Shown in pieces: positions 1 to 7,077 of a stretch of DNA of 64,000 bases (its first letter is position 1; the number at the start of each line of letters is the position of its first letter). The stretch comes from a bacterium ADurb.Bin157. GTDB taxonomy: Bacteria > Muiribacteriota > Ozemobacteria > Ozemobacterales > Ozemobacteraceae. The notes under the pieces are model-generated. The model was given only the letters and a program-made list of their open reading frames with translations. It had not been told where the DNA came from and did no database searches. Both the position numbers and the translations under genes were made by a program. Where the stretch lies: contig MWDD01000011.1 of the NCBI GenBank assembly GCA_002070375.1, positions 1 through 64,000 on the forward strand, written 5' to 3'.

Positions 1-4
1 AGAT

Positions 5-520
5 GGATCACCCCCGCGGGTGCGGGGAAAAGCTCCACTGGCTAATCTGCGGGGTGCACAGTGGAGGATCACCCCCGCGGGTGCGGGGAAAAGACTTTTT
101 TAAAATAATTGTAAAAAAACTTGACAGGATCACCCCCGCGGGTGCGGGGAAAAGGATATACTGGGAGCAAAAACATCTAACGCTAAAGGATCACCCCCGC
201 GGGTGCGGGGAAAAGAACAGTGAAATCGCTAGACAATCTAATGGACAAGGATCACCCCCGCGGGTGCGGGGAAAAGTATGCACATAAATGGTGATTGGCG
301 GTTAGGAAGGGATCACCCCCGCGGGTGCGGGGAAAAGGGACTTCGGCCCCTTGGAATGCTAACACACACGGGATCACCCCCGCGGGTGCGGGGAAAAGGT
401 CATAAGTTCCGTCTTCGTTTGCAATTACCTGGGATCAACCCCGCGGGTGCGGGGAAAAGAGAGATATTTTGAAGTTCTCGAATAGTAGATAAGGATCACC
501 CCCGCGGGTGCGGGGAAAAG
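5..520 (-). CRISPR. Type I-E CRISPR array, 9 repeats, open at left edge
   Basis: Nine 28-nt repeats start at 5, 66, 127, 188, 249, 310, 371, 432 and 493, at an exact 61-nt period, leaving 33-nt unique intervals. Eight repeats are identical; the one at 432 has one change (C to A at 438). Read on the minus strand the repeat has a 6-bp stem CCCCGC/GCGGGG with loop ACCC, followed by GTGATCC, as expected for Cas6e processing leaving an 8-nt crRNA handle. It closely resembles the known type I-E repeat of Streptococcus thermophilus CRISPR4. The cas operon runs towards the array and the AT-rich leader lies on the cas2 side, so transcription is leftward. The array starts within four bases of the window edge and probably continues beyond it. 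Confidence 0.98.
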
Positions 521-620
521 ACTTGAATTTTAGCCTATTACAAAGATAAAAATATTAAAAAAAATTTACTTTGTATTTTGTTTATCGGATTAAATACCAT
601 GCTAAAGAAGAAAAAGTCAA
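521..620 (-). promoter_or_regulatory. CRISPR leader with predicted pre-crRNA promoter
   Basis: About 95 very AT-rich bases separate the last repeat from the cas2 stop. On the minus strand a TTGACT (-35, plus positions 615-620, overlapping the cas2 stop codon) is followed after 18 nt by TATTTA (-10, 591-596). This would start transcription near 584, about 63 nt before the first repeat. The position next to the cas1-cas2 end is typical for a leader. The promoter is inferred from motifs only. Confidence 0.6.
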
Positions 621-1450
621 AGTAGTTCTTGAAGCTTATTATATATGCTAAAACAGAGCTCACATTCACTTAAAGCCCCACTTAATATTGGTTGATCAAG
701 CTTTAAAAATTCTGCAGTTCCTTGTAAAGTTAAATCATCAAGGTTATCAAACTTTTTTCTTATCAAAACGCTTACATCTATAAATCGATTTTTAGGAGCA
801 CTCTGACCAATTCGCTTGCAGTTCCATTGTAAAAAGGCAAAAACGAACTGTGCCTTGTATGAAACAACCGGTAAATTGGAGATAAAATTAAGCAAATCAA
901 TAATACCTATTTCTAATGAATTATCAGAACTGCTTATCGTTGTGTGGTAGTTATCTATAGCAAGACCGTCATCAACCTTAATAGCAGCTATTTCTAAAAT
1001 ATTATCTTTTTGAGGAATATTTCCTGAAGTTATTAATTGAATAATCGCATAAGATGCAATGCTACTGCTACGACTTTTATTTATTGCGGCATTAATGCGA
1101 CTTACTTGCAATCTTTTACTGGCACTGCTTAAATGTTCTTCAAAAGTCGCTGAACCATTTTTTGCTGTATTTGTTTTGGGAAGCGGGCGCATAACAAGCT
1201 TCACTCCATCACAATCGACAGGTATCCATGTCGTGTTATGAATTTTGAAGTCCATTCCCTGCTCATTATTTGCTGTATAAACCATTGTTGCTTGCCCATG
1301 TTGCAGATTCTCGCAAATGCGCTGCCAAAGTTCATCTCTTACTCTGGCACTCATAGAGCCAACATAAACCCCTGTGTTTATTTCAAGCATCCACTTTGAA
1401 AGGTCGCCCCTAAGTCGAGGTGGGCAATTTGTCAATGATACAATTACCAT
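617..1450 (-). CDS. cas2: Cas2 fused to degenerate DnaQ-like (DEDDh) domain
   Basis: Residues 1-92 match type I-E Cas2, the structural half of the Cas1-Cas2 spacer integrase (start MVIVSLTNCPPRLRG). A linker (about 93-130) leads to a C-terminal domain (about 131-277) that aligns with the 3'-5' exonuclease domain of known Cas2-DEDDh fusions, which trims prespacers. By eye alignment, every catalytic position is changed: the DxE motif reads Q138-L-I140, the FD motif reads F202-V203, and the HxxxxD motif reads S257 to E262. The conserved non-catalytic stretch RFIDV (D225) and the LEIAAIKV strand remain. The domain is also shorter than usual after the second strand. The reading frame is intact, so the fold may be kept without nuclease activity. 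The start codon overlaps the cas1 stop (TAATG), implying coupled translation. Last gene of the cas operon. Confidence 0.9.
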   Translation of the reverse strand: MVIVSLTNCPPRLRGDLSKWMLEINTGVYVGSMSARVRDELWQRICENLQHGQATMVYTANNEQGMDFKIHNTTWIPVDCDGVKLVMRPLPKTNTAKNGSATFEEHLSSASKRLQVSRINAAINKSRSSSIASYAIIQLITSGNIPQKDNILEIAAIKVDDGLAIDNYHTTISSSDNSLEIGIIDLLNFISNLPVVSYKAQFVFAFLQWNCKRIGQSAPKNRFIDVSVLIRKKFDNLDDLTLQGTAEFLKLDQPILSGALSECELCFSIYNKLQELL

Positions 1451-2394
1451 TAAATATCTTTGTCCCCATAATCTACGCCGTGTGCAACTGTTCCTTCAAT
1501 ATTGTCCCATAGATAAATGACTTCTTTGAAATCATCAGCCTCAGCTTCTTGGTCTATCGAAAGCAAATATTTAATATCTTTTACCATTTTTTCTAGAGTT
1601 CCATGCTTAACCATGGCATCTCTGACGGCGCGTCTAACCTCACCGGGAACATCTTCTCCCCCTTTAGCAGCAATACTAAATGCAATAGGTATAGAGACCT
1701 CGGCCTTGTAAAGATCTGCTATATCGTATACAAACGATAATTCATGCCCAACGTGAACAAAACCTAGGGCCGGAGAACAACCTAAACTTACAATTACTGA
1801 GTGTGCAAGGCCATATAAACAAACATGGGCTGAAGAAAGAGCTTGATTTATTAAGTCGCTGTCTTCAAAATTTTCCGGATCATAATCCCTGCCGGTCCAA
1901 GGAATATTGAATTCCTGTGATAAATGACGATATATTTCTCTTATGCGTGTTCCTTCTCTGCCTCTTAATTGCTGTATTGTTAATTCCGAAATTTCTTCAT
2001 TAGGGAAACGCATTTCATACATTTTTCTTACTACGAGTGCGTGTGACCTAACGTTGCTTACAAGAGCAGCTTGTTGTAATAAAAGTCTGCTATGTGCATT
2101 TAATGACCTGCCGTGCGCATAATAGCGCACTCCATGTTCTCCAACCCAAACAACACCTACACCAGCATCACCCATTAGTTCCATTGCACGATGAGTAATA
2201 TTACAGCCAGGGCCAAGCATTAAGACGGTTATTTGAGCAGCGGGAATAAGTCTTACCCCATTTTCGTCCGTTGCGCTAATAGCTGAGTCTTCACGATTAA
2301 TAACACAGCGCTCCAGATAAATAAACGTTAATCTGTCTTTTATCTGGGGCAGTGCTATTAACTCAGGTTTTTTTATTCCAGGTATTGCTTTCAT
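1450..2394 (-). CDS. cas1: CRISPR integrase Cas1 (type I-E)
   Basis: Cas1 is the catalytic subunit of the Cas1-Cas2 complex that inserts new spacers at the leader end of the array. At 314 aa it is of normal type I-E length. The conserved metal-binding residues are visible: the Glu in GREGTRIREIY, the His in GFVHVGHELSF, and the Asp residues in YDIADLYK. Thus, unlike the exonuclease domain of its partner, Cas1 looks active. Its ATG overlaps the cas6e stop (TAATG) and its own stop overlaps the cas2 ATG in the same way, so cas6e, cas1 and cas2 are probably translated as a coupled string. Confidence 0.97.
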   Translation of the reverse strand: MKAIPGIKKPELIALPQIKDRLTFIYLERCVINREDSAISATDENGVRLIPAAQITVLMLGPGCNITHRAMELMGDAGVGVVWVGEHGVRYYAHGRSLNAHSRLLLQQAALVSNVRSHALVVRKMYEMRFPNEEISELTIQQLRGREGTRIREIYRHLSQEFNIPWTGRDYDPENFEDSDLINQALSSAHVCLYGLAHSVIVSLGCSPALGFVHVGHELSFVYDIADLYKAEVSIPIAFSIAAKGGEDVPGEVRRAVRDAMVKHGTLEKMVKDIKYLLSIDQEAEADDFKEVIYLWDNIEGTVAHGVDYGDKDI

Positions 2395-3026
2395 TAAATT
2401 TTCGGCCTTGCAACACTAATCATACCAAGACCGTAAGCTTTTCCTTTGCCAATACCTTCTTGTAATGCCTGTTTAAAAAGAGATGGGTCAGTAACAGTTA
2501 GTTTTCCTTCGAAAACTACAGACAACAAAATAATTTTGTTTTTACTTTCTCTTTTTTTAAACGTTATCCATTCACTTGCAACGACCTTGAAATTATCATC
2601 GCTTACAGAAAATCCGTATTTAGGTGCTCTAGTTTTAAGCCATTCCTGCTGATGGTGAACCGTAACGTGGGCATGGGTTTTGCCTCTTTCTTTCGAATTT
2701 TCACCTGTTTTACAAGATTTAACGGGATTAGCAGCTAATCTGAAGTGCCAATCCTGACCTTCTGTGATTCGTGAAAACAAAGTTGTATAATCAAGTGATT
2801 CAAAAGCTGTATCAGAATTGCCAAACTCCTTTTGCATATGGCTTAAATCGGCTTTAGTGCGGCTTACTAAGAGCAAATAGTATTTGCTCTTAACACAATC
2901 TAGTCGCCATAATACTTTTTCGCCTTGAAAACAATATGCAATTGCCGCATGGAAACAATTTCTGTTACTAAGTGCCTTCAATGTGTTGCGATTAGTTATA
3001 TCCAATTCAACTCTTGATAAATACAC
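2394..3026 (-). CDS. cas6e: Cas6e pre-crRNA endonuclease (CasE/Cse3)
   Basis: Cas6e cuts the repeat RNA at the base of its hairpin and stays bound to the crRNA 3' end in Cascade. The protein is 210 aa. The N-terminus MYLSRVELD is typical, and His26 in FHAAIAY sits where the catalytic histidine of the family lies. The C-terminal glycine-rich RNA-binding loop is present (GIGKGKAYGLG). Translation starts at GTG (3024-3026), supported by a GAGGTGA ribosome site that overlaps the cas5 stop four bases upstream. Part of the cas operon. Confidence 0.95.
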   Translation of the reverse strand: MYLSRVELDITNRNTLKALSNRNCFHAAIAYCFQGEKVLWRLDCVKSKYYLLLVSRTKADLSHMQKEFGNSDTAFESLDYTTLFSRITEGQDWHFRLAANPVKSCKTGENSKERGKTHAHVTVHHQQEWLKTRAPKYGFSVSDDNFKVVASEWITFKKRESKNKIILLSVVFEGKLTVTDPSLFKQALQEGIGKGKAYGLGMISVARPKI

Positions 3027-3030
3027 AGGC

Positions 3031-3723
3031 TCACCTCAATTCTTCCATAGGATCATGGTCTGTTTCGACATTTTCATTTTTTATCTCAACGTAACCTTGA
3101 TTAGATATAGCTCTATACTCATATTCACGCTTGAAAGGACTAAAAGATTTTGGCAAATCCTTTTGAAGGACAGAACTATTTGAATCAGCTTTTGCATCAG
3201 TAATAATAGGTAATTTAGAATTTAACCTAAATCTATCTTTTTTTTGGCGCCAATCAGCAACAAGCCAAGGCTCTTGTTTCAAAGCTTCAAACAATGGCAG
3301 TTCTCGTATTCCTAGAATTATCGGCAATGTCGGAGGACAGGAACGTCGGCCTAGGAACAGCGGGTAAACAGGTTGCTTTAAGGCTTCTTCAAGGTTCTTC
3401 AGCTCCTTTTTATCGTCGCTTTCAAGACCGACTAAGAATACTGCGTCAGAGAGATAATACCTATAAGTCACATAGCTTGTTTTATCATTCATGCGTGCAG
3501 TATGAAAGTCTTGTATAAGTTCACCTGGTTGGTCAATTCTTATTCCAAATTTTAAGACATTAAGGTCATCTAATGGCTCATCGCGTCTTCGCCCAAGAGC
3601 AGCGGCTAAAAAACCGATTACACCACTTTTCGTTGGAAACGATTCAGTTCTGCGAATTTCAAATTTTGATTCGCCTCCCCAGGCCTGTAAGGGTCCGGCA
3701 AGGCGAAGTAAAAGAGTGTTCAT
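3031..3723 (-). CDS. cas5e: Cas5e Cascade subunit (CasD)
   Basis: Cas5e caps the 5' handle of the crRNA at the foot of the Cascade complex. The 230-aa protein opens with LLLRLAGPLQAWGGESKFE and FPTKSGVIGFLAAALGR, the signature N-terminal RAMP segment of Cas5. Length and position between cas7 and cas6e agree with type I-E. Its TGA is followed after four bases by the cas6e GTG start, whose ribosome site lies over the cas5 stop. Confidence 0.95.
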   Translation of the reverse strand: MNTLLLRLAGPLQAWGGESKFEIRRTESFPTKSGVIGFLAAALGRRRDEPLDDLNVLKFGIRIDQPGELIQDFHTARMNDKTSYVTYRYYLSDAVFLVGLESDDKKELKNLEEALKQPVYPLFLGRRSCPPTLPIILGIRELPLFEALKQEPWLVADWRQKKDRFRLNSKLPIITDAKADSNSSVLQKDLPKSFSPFKREYEYRAISNQGYVEIKNENVETDHDPMEELR

Positions 3724-3746
3724 TAAATACTGCCTCTCTGTAATAA

Positions 3747-4793
3747 TTAATCTTGAAGAACTTTCTCTAGTTGTTCGAGTAATTGAGTCATACTAATTGG
3801 ATCTGCAAAGCCATCTTCTTTTCTGCCAACAATATAAGCCTTCGCCGGTTCAACAGCAAAATCACTGTATACTTTTTTTGCATACTTAACCAATTCATCT
3901 GCTGATTTGTCAACAAAACCATTTACAGATGGCGGAATGGGTCGTTCAAAAGCTCCGCATAAGTTAATAGGCTGGTCATTGCGAACTGTTACATAAATCA
4001 AGTCAGGCAGAGTTCTATTGGCAAATGTGTTTTGTTTACCTGTTGGCATAGATTGTACAAATGCTTTAGCAAACCCTTGTATAGCACGAGTGGTATCTTC
4101 TTTTAAATTCTTTTTCAACTCAACAACATTTATAGTTGCATATCTGTAAAGTGTGGCTGAATCAAACTCAATGGTTCCTAAATGCCCTGCTCCGGCATTA
4201 TCTTCTGCTGACATATCATCAACAGCTGTAAAATAATCGTATTCATTTTGAACAGCATGAGTAGAAATACTATGAGCAACTTGAACAGCAGCGTCAAAAT
4301 TTAAAGAAGGGTCACTAGCAACCATTCTGCCGAACATAGCAATATCAATTGCCGGATAATCTCTTAATGCTTGTGCATAATCAGCTTTATTTTTGTTATC
4401 GGCTATAATTAAGTCTGCCAAAGCCTCGGCTTGTTTATGGCTTATAAAAAACAAAGCATCAACATCATTTTTTTTACCAATTTTGAAACCTGCAAGTTCA
4501 AGAGCCGCTTTTGCCATTTTTTCGGCTTCTTCTTTTGAAGAATTCTGTTTTTCAACTATGATATTAGCAAGTAAATCAATTAGTTTTTTAGTGCGCACCC
4601 CTACGTCTTCGCGTTCAAATAGATCTGAGAACATTACTCTGATGGCTCGTTTCCAAGCTTGAGAAGAAACGCGGGCTCGACTTACACCACCATAGATAGC
4701 TGATTTTGGGCTTCCTGTGTCGTCTCGGTTTACGCAACTGGGCGGAACGGTTTGAAGAACGTGGAAATCAATATATAAGTTAGTATTTGTCAT
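3747..4793 (-). CDS. cas7e: Cas7e Cascade backbone (CasC/Cse4)
   Basis: Cas7e forms the helical backbone of Cascade, six copies per complex in characterised systems, along the crRNA spacer. The 348-aa sequence starts with YIDFHVLQTVPPSCVNRDDTGSPKSAIYGG and continues with RVSSQAWKRAIR, both highly characteristic of the CasC family, and ends with a PISMTQLLEQLEK tail. It follows cas11 with only a 4-nt gap and precedes cas5 by 23 nt. Confidence 0.96.
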   Translation of the reverse strand: MTNTNLYIDFHVLQTVPPSCVNRDDTGSPKSAIYGGVSRARVSSQAWKRAIRVMFSDLFEREDVGVRTKKLIDLLANIIVEKQNSSKEEAEKMAKAALELAGFKIGKKNDVDALFFISHKQAEALADLIIADNKNKADYAQALRDYPAIDIAMFGRMVASDPSLNFDAAVQVAHSISTHAVQNEYDYFTAVDDMSAEDNAGAGHLGTIEFDSATLYRYATINVVELKKNLKEDTTRAIQGFAKAFVQSMPTGKQNTFANRTLPDLIYVTVRNDQPINLCGAFERPIPPSVNGFVDKSADELVKYAKKVYSDFAVEPAKAYIVGRKEDGFADPISMTQLLEQLEKVLQD

Positions 4794-4797
4794 GGTT

Positions 4798-5415
4798 TTA
4801 CTCCTTTGTTAGTAAAGATTCATCGTTATTTTCAGTGTTTTTGCTATAGTAGTCTTGTCCCCACTGCAAGCGAACTTGTTGAGGGCCATCCGGTGTTTGC
4901 CATCTGTAAAGATCATATGCCAATTTAATGTAGTCTAATGGCACTGAGTTTGCACTAAGAAGCTGTATAATGCCTCTTAAATGATGTTGAATCTCTTGCA
5001 TGCCTATAGAGGTTGCTAAAACATTGAATTTTCTCAATACTCTGTTTTCAGACTCTTCATCTTTTACAAGTTTGCGAATGGCTTTGCCAAGACTTTCTTC
5101 CGGTTTATGCATACATTCTTTTTCAATGTCTTTGCCCTGTTGATGGAGAGCAAACATTGTTAAAGAAATATACAACGCCCATTCTTCCCATGATGGACCT
5201 TTTTCTGTATTACGGCTCATCATGCTATCGTCAAGGTTCTCGAAAAGCATTCCCCAAAGCTCAGGTATATCGCCGGGAATTTTGCCAATACCTCTACGCA
5301 TATTGGCTAAAGCTGCTTTTGTGCTGCTTAGATTACTATGCTGCTGCAAATAGTTTAGCTTTTCATGCATAAATTTGCTTATTAGGCTAAATTTTGATGT
5401 TACAGGTTTTTCCAC
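4798..5415 (-). CDS. cas11: Cas11e small subunit (CasB/Cse2)
   Basis: Cas11e (two copies in Cascade) stabilises the R-loop. The 205-aa, mainly helical protein is assigned from its place between cas8e and cas7e and from family-like segments such as ALANMRRGIGKIPGDIPELWGMLFENL and WGQDYY. The start is a GTG at 5413-5415, preceded by a strong GGGGG ribosome site; an overlapping ATG two bases upstream is out of frame. Sequence is divergent, as usual for this subunit. Confidence 0.92.
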   Translation of the reverse strand: MEKPVTSKFSLISKFMHEKLNYLQQHSNLSSTKAALANMRRGIGKIPGDIPELWGMLFENLDDSMMSRNTEKGPSWEEWALYISLTMFALHQQGKDIEKECMHKPEESLGKAIRKLVKDEESENRVLRKFNVLATSIGMQEIQHHLRGIIQLLSANSVPLDYIKLAYDLYRWQTPDGPQQVRLQWGQDYYSKNTENNDESLLTKE

Positions 5416-5427
5416 ATATTACCCCCT

Positions 5428-7077
5428 TTAATTAGAATATATTTTGCCAATATTAATTTTGAACCATTTATAAGCTTCTGGCGATGAATATCGCTTGCTG
5501 CCTTTTTTACTATCATCTGATATTGTTCTGCCCACAAATGCATTGCTGCCAGATTTTTTATATAGGTCATCACCAAGTTTTAGAACAATTTGGCGGGCAA
5601 TATCGCGCCATTCAAGTCTTTTGCTTTGTTCTTTATCAGCACAATTAGGCTCTATTTCTGAAATCCATTTTTTAAACGGCAAGTCAAGTTGATGATAAAA
5701 AATCTCTTTAATTTGCTTAGCTGAACCGATTTTATTATTTTCGTTACTATTGCCAGCTGCTTTTTCAATCTGTATAGCAAAATCTGAAAGAGCATTGGCA
5801 AGTTTATCGCATAATGCGATTTCGTTTTCTATAAGCTTTTGCCATTTTCTGCCAATTTCAGATATAATATCAGCGCTAAAGTTGATCGAATCTTGAAATA
5901 AGTCAGTTACAAAAAAATCTTTATCACCATATTGCACAGAAGCTATTTTAAAGTGCAATTTCTGATTTCGTTCAAGTATGTTTTCTTTGGTTAACTTAGC
6001 TATCCAATTAACAATACCAGGCTGGGTTTTATTAGATTCAGTAACGAATACATCAGAAAAATCTCTCCAAAACTGTTTTGAAGGATCATGTCTTTTAGGC
6101 TGCCAACCTATTATTTCATTCTTATTTTTGCCATCTTTGGGTATGGGACGCCAAATGGTCATTTGTTCGGATATTGGATTTGCTTTATCGAAAAAATCTC
6201 CCCCCAAAAGAAAATATTCGTTAACACCAAAATCGTTGCGTTTTAAGAGTAATCGCCTTGATTGAAGAGTATAAAGCTGGGCAAGATTTTGAGGCAGGTC
6301 AATTTGATTTCTTTCTTTGGAGCGCACTGTTTCTTCTTCCCATATGGCTTTGCCAGGCTCCCAAAGTTTGGTTCCGTTCTGAAGCATTGTTAAATTAAAC
6401 ATTAAAGTTTCGAAAAGATTGTTTCCTTCCGCAAAAATTAAGCCAAGCTTGCCGAGCCAGCCGGCTCCTGGAGATAAAATATCAAAGCCCTCTGCTTTAG
6501 CTTTTTGTCTCAGAGGTTGTGATGATTTTGCAGATGTATCATCGAAAGCATTCACGTGAAGTAACCATCTAGCTGCAGCCGCATATGGCAAAACGTTTTT
6601 ATATTCTCCGCTGTATAAAGAAAACAAGCGAATTTTATTATTACTCTCAGATATTGCGCCGTTCAATTTGCTTGCACCGTATTGTGTTCCAATCTCAGCA
6701 TTATTTGCCTGCCAAAATGGTCTTTCTGGATGAAAAAGCCAAAATCTGTCGTGCCATTTTTCTAAATATCTTTTTATTGGTTCTTCCGGAAACTTTTTTG
6801 CTTTCCATAGTTCATTCCATATATCTAGAGCATCATCTTCTGTCTTTATCTCGAATTGCTCACCTTTGGAATTAACTTTAGAAAAAATTGAGTATAAAAT
6901 AGCTAACAATAATCTAAGAATGGGCACGTCTTGTGTTGCTACGTCGCCTTTTAACTCTTTATATTTTTGGGCATTGCATATAACCTCTGTGAGCGAAACT
7001 TCAACAACCTTATTGTCGGGTGTAAGAACTTTTATCCAAGGCTCATCTATAAGATTAAACTTTTTATCTTTCTCCAT
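5428..7077 (-). CDS. cas8e: Cas8e large subunit (CasA/Cse1)
   Basis: Cas8e recognises the protospacer-adjacent motif and recruits Cas3. The 549-aa protein begins FNLIDEPWIKVLTPDN, the standard opening of the Cse1 family, and contains the family segment LPYAAAARWLLHVNAFDD and a HPERPFWQ motif. Its stop is 12 nt upstream of the cas11 start; its start overlaps the 3' end of cas3 by 14 nt, so the effector genes form one transcript with cas3. Confidence 0.96.
   Translation of the reverse strand: MEKDKKFNLIDEPWIKVLTPDNKVVEVSLTEVICNAQKYKELKGDVATQDVPILRLLLAILYSIFSKVNSKGEQFEIKTEDDALDIWNELWKAKKFPEEPIKRYLEKWHDRFWLFHPERPFWQANNAEIGTQYGASKLNGAISESNNKIRLFSLYSGEYKNVLPYAAAARWLLHVNAFDDTSAKSSQPLRQKAKAEGFDILSPGAGWLGKLGLIFAEGNNLFETLMFNLTMLQNGTKLWEPGKAIWEEETVRSKERNQIDLPQNLAQLYTLQSRRLLLKRNDFGVNEYFLLGGDFFDKANPISEQMTIWRPIPKDGKNKNEIIGWQPKRHDPSKQFWRDFSDVFVTESNKTQPGIVNWIAKLTKENILERNQKLHFKIASVQYGDKDFFVTDLFQDSINFSADIISEIGRKWQKLIENEIALCDKLANALSDFAIQIEKAAGNSNENNKIGSAKQIKEIFYHQLDLPFKKWISEIEPNCADKEQSKRLEWRDIARQIVLKLGDDLYKKSGSNAFVGRTISDDSKKGSKRYSSPEAYKWFKINIGKIYSN

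Noticed and set aside
3-472. Open frames of 94 and 64 codons across the CRISPR repeats
   Set aside because: They are translations of the repeat array and have no ribosome site or family features.
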